Positions 58,487-64,000 of a stretch of DNA of 64,000 nt are shown here, one piece after another. The stretch comes from Gnetum montanum. Lineage: Eukaryota > Streptophyta > Gnetopsida > Gnetales > Gnetaceae. Where the stretch lies: positions 349,046 through 413,045 of the forward strand of contig MNCI01007937.1 of assembly GCA_015680685.1 (NCBI GenBank), in the 5' to 3' direction. The notes beneath the pieces are model-generated. The model was not told the DNA's origin, ran no database searches, and saw only the letters and a program-made list of their open reading frames with translations. The position numbers were made by a program, and so were the translations under genes. Numbering within the stretch: position 1 is the first letter of the stretch; every line of letters starts with the position of its first letter.

Positions 58487-60420
58487 CTCTTTAAGAAGTT
58501 ATAGAGGTTATTAAAAAGCTAGCCTATTGCAAGGTTATAGATTTTGATGATTTATATGCACAATTATTAAAGTGGGTAGGATATACTCTTCATAGAAAAA
58601 TTTGGCATAAATCAAATTCAACAATGTAGCAAGGATTAAATCAATATTAGAAAACTAGTATAGCTATATTATTATATAAAAAGAGGGGTAATAATAATTT
58701 GAATAATTATTGAATGATCGTTGTGAGCAATATTTTTGCTAAATTGCTGGACATTCTACCAAAAAACAGAATTAGTTAGTGGGTTGAAGGTAAACTAGTT
58801 TAGGGCAAGATGTTAAACAGGTTCAAGAAAAAATCATTCTACTATTGATCACTTACTTGATCTTAGACATAACATGGAATTTGCAAAAATTCCTAATAAA
58901 AAATATTTTATTTATTTTATTGATTTTTCAAAAGCTTATAATTTAGTGATTCGTACAAAACTATCGTTGCACTTGCATAAAATTGGTCTTCCTTCAAATT
59001 TGATTGTAGCAACTTAATGATTGTATGAGCAAGTGATTATTTAAATTATAGGCAACAATTCAGAGAAAATTTTTAATTCCAAAGAAAAATTGGAGTTAAG
59101 TAAGGTTGTCCACTTTTTTCAATTCTCTTTGGTATCTTTATTGGTGAAATGCAAGAATAGTTGTGCGATAGGAAATATAGTCATGCTATCAAAATTGAAT
59201 CCCAAGCAATGGATCTTTGTTTATATATGCAGATGATGCTACTTTGATTTCCACTACTATAGAAGGTATACCAAATATGTTCCAAATTTTAGAAAATTAT
59301 TGTTGTATATCTAGTCTTTAAGTGAATGTAGATAAAACCAAATTGATGATTAGTAGTTCAAGAAATAACTATTATAACTTTTATTTTGGAGGTACCAATG
59401 TGCAAATAGTTGATTCCTTTAAATATTTGGGTCTCATTTATATGAACAATTACATGTGGGGGAAGTGCATCAAAGAAAAAATAGCAAAAGGTTTTAAAGA
59501 TTTACATGCTTTCAAAAACAATTGTAAGGATTTAGGCCTTTGGGCTTGGAAGGTCAGAAAATAAAATTTTCAAACTATCATCTATCCTACCATATTATAT
59601 GAATGTGTTGTTTGGGGATTTGGACTGAGTGCTAAATGTTGGAAAGATATTGAACGAGTAGAAAAAACTTTCTTATCGATTAGTTGTAAGTGAAGATGCA
59701 AAATACCTTACTCAATGTTATTATGTGAATGTGATTTATTACCTTTAGAAGTAGAAGCCTTGTGCCAATTGATTACATATACTCCTAGCTTGCATATCTC
59801 AAGGCAAGAAAAATTCTCTAAAGCAATTCTTAAGGATTCACGAGACCATGGTTAGTATTTTGAAGGGATGTAATGCTTAATAAAATGAAATATCTCTTAG
59901 GAGGATGTGCAATAAAATCCTAAGCATATTCACCAACAAGTCAAGTAGAAGGTTTTAACACAAATATAGACGAATGTGTAAGGTAAGAGGCAATTTTATT
60001 TACACCACATTAGATCTAATAAACTAGATGTAGAAGCTCACTACTTCTTAGTTGCTATTCCCATCAAGTATTGAAATGTTATTAGCAAGCTTCACTTAAG
60101 TTATCAACATCTTAAAATTGAAAGTGGAAGATGGATTCAACTCCCCTAAGAAGAGCACATTTGTAGGTTATGCATATCAGAAGTCCTTGAAGATGAGTTA
60201 CATGTATTTCTTTCTTGTACAATGATGACCTATTTGAAATAATGTTATAATGTTATAGGAAAAAGCTTGTATGATTTGTTTTTAATGCCCCCCCTATTAG
60301 GGATTGGTCAATTTGTAGAGTCTATCTTTATTTTTTATGAAAGTCTAATATTTGTCCAATAGATCTTATGGGTATTCAGATGTAATGAAGCTTCATTTCA
60401 TTTCATTATTTTAGATTGAC
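58487..60420 (+). pseudogene. LINE (non-LTR) reverse transcriptase remnant
   Basis: Non-LTR RT motifs occur in order on the plus strand: FIYFIDFSKAYN near 58910, GCPLFSILFGIFIGEMQE near 59105, the YADD catalytic box at 59226-59237 (YADDATLISTT), VNVDKTKLM and SFKYLGLIY in the frame 59322-59564. Then come VVWGFGLSAKCWKDIE near 59610, IPYSMLLCECDLLPLE near 59710 and a C-terminal CRLC...H....C cluster near 60155-60215. The style recalls RTE-like plant LINEs (inference). Stops and frameshifts are frequent, and no endonuclease domain is seen, so the copy is 5'-truncated. Confidence 0.8.
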
Positions 60421-60890
60421 TTTATTTTTTATGGTTTAGTTATTTAGCTTATTATCATTCTTTGAATTTATCTCCATATTTATACAAATTTCTTAAAATG
60501 GGAAGTAGATTCTATCTTGAGAAATCTTGTAAGAAAAGCAATTTCTCTCAAGATTTAATAATTGAAGCATTAATAAATAAAAAACCAAAAAAAAAATTGA
60601 TAGAATGTTCAAAAATGCCAAAAATGCTTGTAAATAGTATTAAGAATGAAATCCCACAAAATCAAAGATCACAAAACAAAGAAAAATGCTTTGTTAATCG
60701 AATGCAAACTTAACCTACCACCCAAGATCAGAAAAAATAGGAAAATGATGCAATATAAGAAAATGCATGATCAAAAATGTATAAAATAATACAAAATATT
60801 ACATAATATTGAAAGGAAAAAAGACACAACGACTAAGTTATAGAATGGAATTGATGTACACTTCCTTACCACATTGATAAAACCAATTTT
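60421..60890. other. AT-rich stretch, no gene recognised
   Basis: An 83-codon lysine/asparagine-rich plus frame (60462-60713) is best explained by AT-rich composition. No poly-A tail or duplication for the LINE was identified. Confidence 0.4.
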
Positions 60891-61446
60891 TTTTGCTAAT
60901 GTGATATTGTATCTATGATATCATAGCTACCATATCATAGCTCAAGCTATGTCATCATTGATACAATGTGTCAGGAGCTATGTAGCCCTATAAATATCGA
61001 TTCTTGGATGCACAAGTAACAAAACTTTTTATTCCACACTTAGCAAATTTCTTGTAGTTTTATTTCATAGTTATAGCAATAGTGTGAATGCCCACAATGT
61101 AATGTTAAGTAGTTGATCGAAGTCTTTGTTCGAGTAAATTGTACTTGAGCATAGTTTATGACTAGCAATAAAGATCGAGACTATTTTACATCATTGTAGC
61201 ATTCCTTAATTCTTTTATTCGATTTTTTACTTAGCATAATTTTTCTTGCTTTCCTAGTTTAATCATTTATATTCCAAAGTAATTCATTTTTATTCTCATT
61301 AGTTAAGTGGAATGGGTACAATTGCTTTCAAACACTAAGTGTGATTGTTTTGTAATCTAGTGGTCGTCTTACTTGATTCACTCAGTAGTAATTCCACTTA
61401 GTAATCCCAGTGGCAATCACATAAGCCCAAGGTATGTATGGTAAAT
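60891..61446 (+). repeat. Partial LTR of the same superfamily
   Basis: It starts in U3 palindromes (TATGATATCATAGCTACCATATC near 60915), has a CCCTATAAATATCG TATA box near 60988, then follows D's LTR (GTGAATGCCCACAATG, TGTACTTGAGCA, GCCCAAGGTATGTATGG). It is cut at about 61446, before the U5 end, and has no internal region. Confidence 0.75.
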
Positions 61447-63130
61447 GATGAGGAGCTCCCATGGAATCCACAATCCAAGCTCTCTCAAAGTCACAAAATA
61501 GCAAATTGGAACAAGAAAAGAAAAATGAAAGCTTTGTTCTTACTCAAATTGAAAATTTACATATGAGAGGAAGCACAATTCCCAAGGACATAAAAGAGAT
61601 TGAATCCAACTCTCACATACTCAATCAAAGTAGTCACACACACACACAAGGATGATCATCAAGGTAACTTGCCAAGACTATATCTCTCCTTCTACTCTTC
61701 TCTCAACTCCCTACACTTTTTCTTTTTCTCTCTAGACTCACTTTAGACTCTCTCTTTTTTTCTCTAGACTCTCTTGATCAAATTGAAGGCCCATGGAGTC
61801 TATTTATATCTTTTTCCACCCTAGTCTCTTCATCTTTCCTCTAATTTATCATTCAATTTAATGTCCATTAAAATCCATGGGAGCCGTCTACAAGAAATAG
61901 AAGATGTCTTTCTCAAGTGTAGAGTTCTTAGAGTAGACATCTTCAAATCATGTGGGATGTCTTAGCAAAGACATCTACAATGTAGATGGAACGTCTCACT
62001 TACAAATGGAACGTCTCCTCTACAAGGCCAAAATACAAAGATGCTTGTTTTGAGGCCTAGAACCTCTGGACATGTTCAAACAAGTCCCCATAACCCTTGG
62101 AACATCCTAAAGTCATTGAAATAGGTCCAAAACACTCTCAAACATGTCAAAACTTCAGGGAAAGATCCCATCAATGGAGAGATGTTACTTTGGCATGTTT
62201 GATGTCCACATCAACACCCTCCTTCAAAAGACTTTTGATTTTCACATAAGATGCCTTTGCACTTGGGATTGTTGTTGCCCCCTCACATAGGTCATAATTT
62301 ACACATAAACTAAACCACAACACACATGGAATGGTTAAAGCTCGCAACATTTTGTCTCTGCCATCCAAACTTATTTCACAAACACATAAACACACAAGAC
62401 AATATATGCATGACACACATACACATTAGCACAAATTTGTACTTACATCACAATGGAGAAATTCATGAAAGAAGAGTGGATATGGTCTTTGCCCTCAAAG
62501 GCTATACTATGCTTCCATTTGAAGAGCACCAAATCCTAGCTATTTCTTCCATGACCTTGCAACAAAAGAAGATTAAGGAAATTCAACAGGATTAGGTCTC
62601 CTCGAACCAAATTTCCTTCTTCCATCCTTTTTCCTCTTCTTCACCTTCTTCTTCTTAGTGTTTGGTAGACTATCACTTAGCTTCCCTTCACCATTAGCAT
62701 CACAATGTAGATTGTCTTCATGCTATTCATCCATTTCATAGCTAAGATAATCAAGGTCATCATCTTTGAAAAATTCATCCTTGTCATAATGCACAGAAAA
62801 TATCTCCAATTTCTAGAAAATCATATCATTATCAATGTCTTCACCAACATCAATAATGACCTTTCTCCTATGACTACTATTAAACCCCAAAATTGGTTCA
62901 TTTGTAAGTAAACAATGTTGTCAAAATTAATACATTTCTATTATATATTATTTGATTAGCATTTAATTAATGTTCATTTTAGTTAAATATGATATGTTAT
63001 ATAACAACATTATATATTATATTAATGTGATTATGATTATATTATATATAAAAATTATAATTTATATATAGTATAAACATTATATATAACTATATATATG
63101 TGTAAACTTTATAAAAACATTATATATATT
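61447..63130. other. No gene recognised; CT-rich and AT-rich tracts
   Basis: CT-rich runs (CTCTCTTTTTTTCTCTAGAC) at 61680-61790; two ACGTCTC-containing segments near 61990-62020; AT-rich (TATATA) tract at 62935-63135. Short frames at 62171-62595 have no recognisable domain. Confidence 0.45.
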
Positions 63131-63203
63131 AGAGTTAGGGCATTCTCAATAGTGCCACCTTCGCTATGAAACTCAAGATTTTCCCTCAAGATTTGCAGTA
63201 ACC

Positions 63204-63506
63204 ATGGCAAAAACAACAACGACATCTGTTGTGGTGGAGGATGGATACTCAACTATAGAGCTGCTAAGTAAGGGCTTCTCCTACCCCTATAATGACATGA
63301 CCTTGCATCTGGTCTACATTGATTTTGCTACAAAGATGATCAATTTGGGCAGCCACTTGACCAAAAACATTACTCTCAGAACTCCATGCCTCTCTTTGCC
63401 CATGGATATAGTCGCAGAAGCTTTCATGGCTACGGCAATGGCTTCTATCGACGACATGGGCTTCATTCACTACAATAATGTCCCAAATGAGCAAGCGCAT
63501 ATCTAA
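63204..63506 (+). pseudogene. IMP dehydrogenase N-terminal fragment
   Basis: An uninterrupted 100-codon frame starts at a good ATG (AACCATGGC) and resembles the first 100 residues of plant inosine-5'-monophosphate dehydrogenase, which oxidises IMP to XMP in guanine-nucleotide synthesis in the cytosol. Matching features are the DGYS opening, LLSKGFSYPYNDMTLHL, FATKMINLGSHLTKNITL then CLSLPMDIVAEAFMATAMAS and GFIHYNN, the first strands of the (beta/alpha)8 barrel and the PMD motif. The frame stops at HI where the family continues for about 400 residues, so the CBS domains and catalytic cysteine loop are absent. No GT donor is obvious at the end. It may be a truncated duplicate. A TATATATA-rich stretch lies just upstream (63090-63130). 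Confidence 0.75.
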
Positions 63507-63519
63507 GATAAAATTTGTG

Positions 63520-63645
63520 GATTGCACAAGAAATTTACATGCATAGATAATCGGAAATGCACAATGCAGAAGCAAATGGCAAAAGAAATTCACATGCATA
63601 AATAATCGAAAATGTACAATGTCAAAGCAAATGGAACTGACCTCC
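63520..63645. repeat. Imperfect tandem duplication after the IMP dehydrogenase fragment
   Basis: Two copies of an AAGAAATTTACATGCATA unit with GATAATCGGAAATGCACAAT and GCAAATGG lie head to tail (about 63530-63580 and 63584-63632). Confidence 0.75.
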
Positions 63646-64000
63646 ACAATGATGGTGTATGCAACCTCTAAGCATTTGTAAAAGGGACCGGAACTATAAT
63701 CCTATTGTGATTCATGATACTTTTGTTCTTCTATCAAAAATGAATTTATAGGGCCAACATGTAAAAAAAAACGTGTTACTAGATATGGATCCTTGATGTG
63801 TTAACTAACTCATAAAAATACGTTAGTGGATATGGAGGTCACTTTGATGCATTAACTAATGCATAAAACATCTCAGGCAGTAACTAAGGCATAAAACATG
63901 TTAGTGAGCAACTCATGCTACAACTTTCAGTTAGTCTCGCCAAGAATCTTTGTGTGGGTTTTATTCCAAACCTTGGTTGTGCTCCACCCGATGCCTCCAT
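63646..64000. other. No gene recognised at the right edge
   Basis: Short repeats of TAACTAATGCATAAAACAT type (63830-63900); nothing else supportable. Confidence 0.4.

Noticed and set aside
60462-60713. An 83-codon lysine/asparagine-rich frame after the LINE
   Set aside because: AT-rich composition and no recognisable motif; chance frame is the simpler explanation.

Overview
The window looks like intergenic DNA from a very large plant genome, probably a gymnosperm such as a conifer. The reasons are that almost everything is old, nested retrotransposon; the LTR elements are Ty3/Gypsy of an Athila/Tat-like kind with tRNA-Asp-like primer sites; and the only host-gene similarity is a plant-type IMP dehydrogenase fragment at the right end. 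Organism assignment is inference. No intact full-length protein gene is present, and nearly all coding regions carry stops or frameshifts.

Layout. 1-2165: AT-rich flank with a short-period tandem repeat (about 400-1115). 2166-24083: element A, a minus-strand Gypsy element (3' LTR, extra gene 'ORFX', integrase, RNase H, RT, protease, gag). Its gag is split by element B (12645-22288), a complete nested minus-strand element with a perfect 5-bp target duplication (ACCAC). 24084-33602: element E, minus strand, LTR + ORFX + spacer + protease + gag with no RT or integrase. 33835-39545: plus-strand remnant F of a different Gypsy family, whose RT is replaced by a minus-strand, intron-containing unknown gene relic (about 35088-37200). 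41210-42600: a microsatellite and a triplicated 81-bp unit. 42714-50940: element D, plus strand, LTR + gag + protease + spacer + ORFX, again without RT/integrase. 50941-57736: element C, minus strand, ORFX + gag with an N gap, inserted in D's 3' LTR, whose remainder is 57737-58486. 58487-60420: degenerate LINE reverse transcriptase. 60891-61446: another LTR piece. 63204-63506: IMP dehydrogenase N-terminal fragment.

The most interesting system is ORFX, an extra sense-strand gene between pol and the 3' LTR, seen in four of the five related elements (A, C, D, E). It codes for a basic N-terminus, a globular domain and a long coiled coil. Each ORFX is preceded by its own internal promoter-like block: short palindromes and a TATA box. 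Those palindromes match the U3 palindromes of the same element or its closest relative, and they differ between elements. B has lost ORFX and also lacks the promoter block. Three ORFX elements have lost RT and integrase but kept gag and ORFX, as if these two products or their RNA matter for a non-autonomous life cycle with B/A-like elements as helpers. This model is inference; the motifs and arrangement are visible in the sequence.
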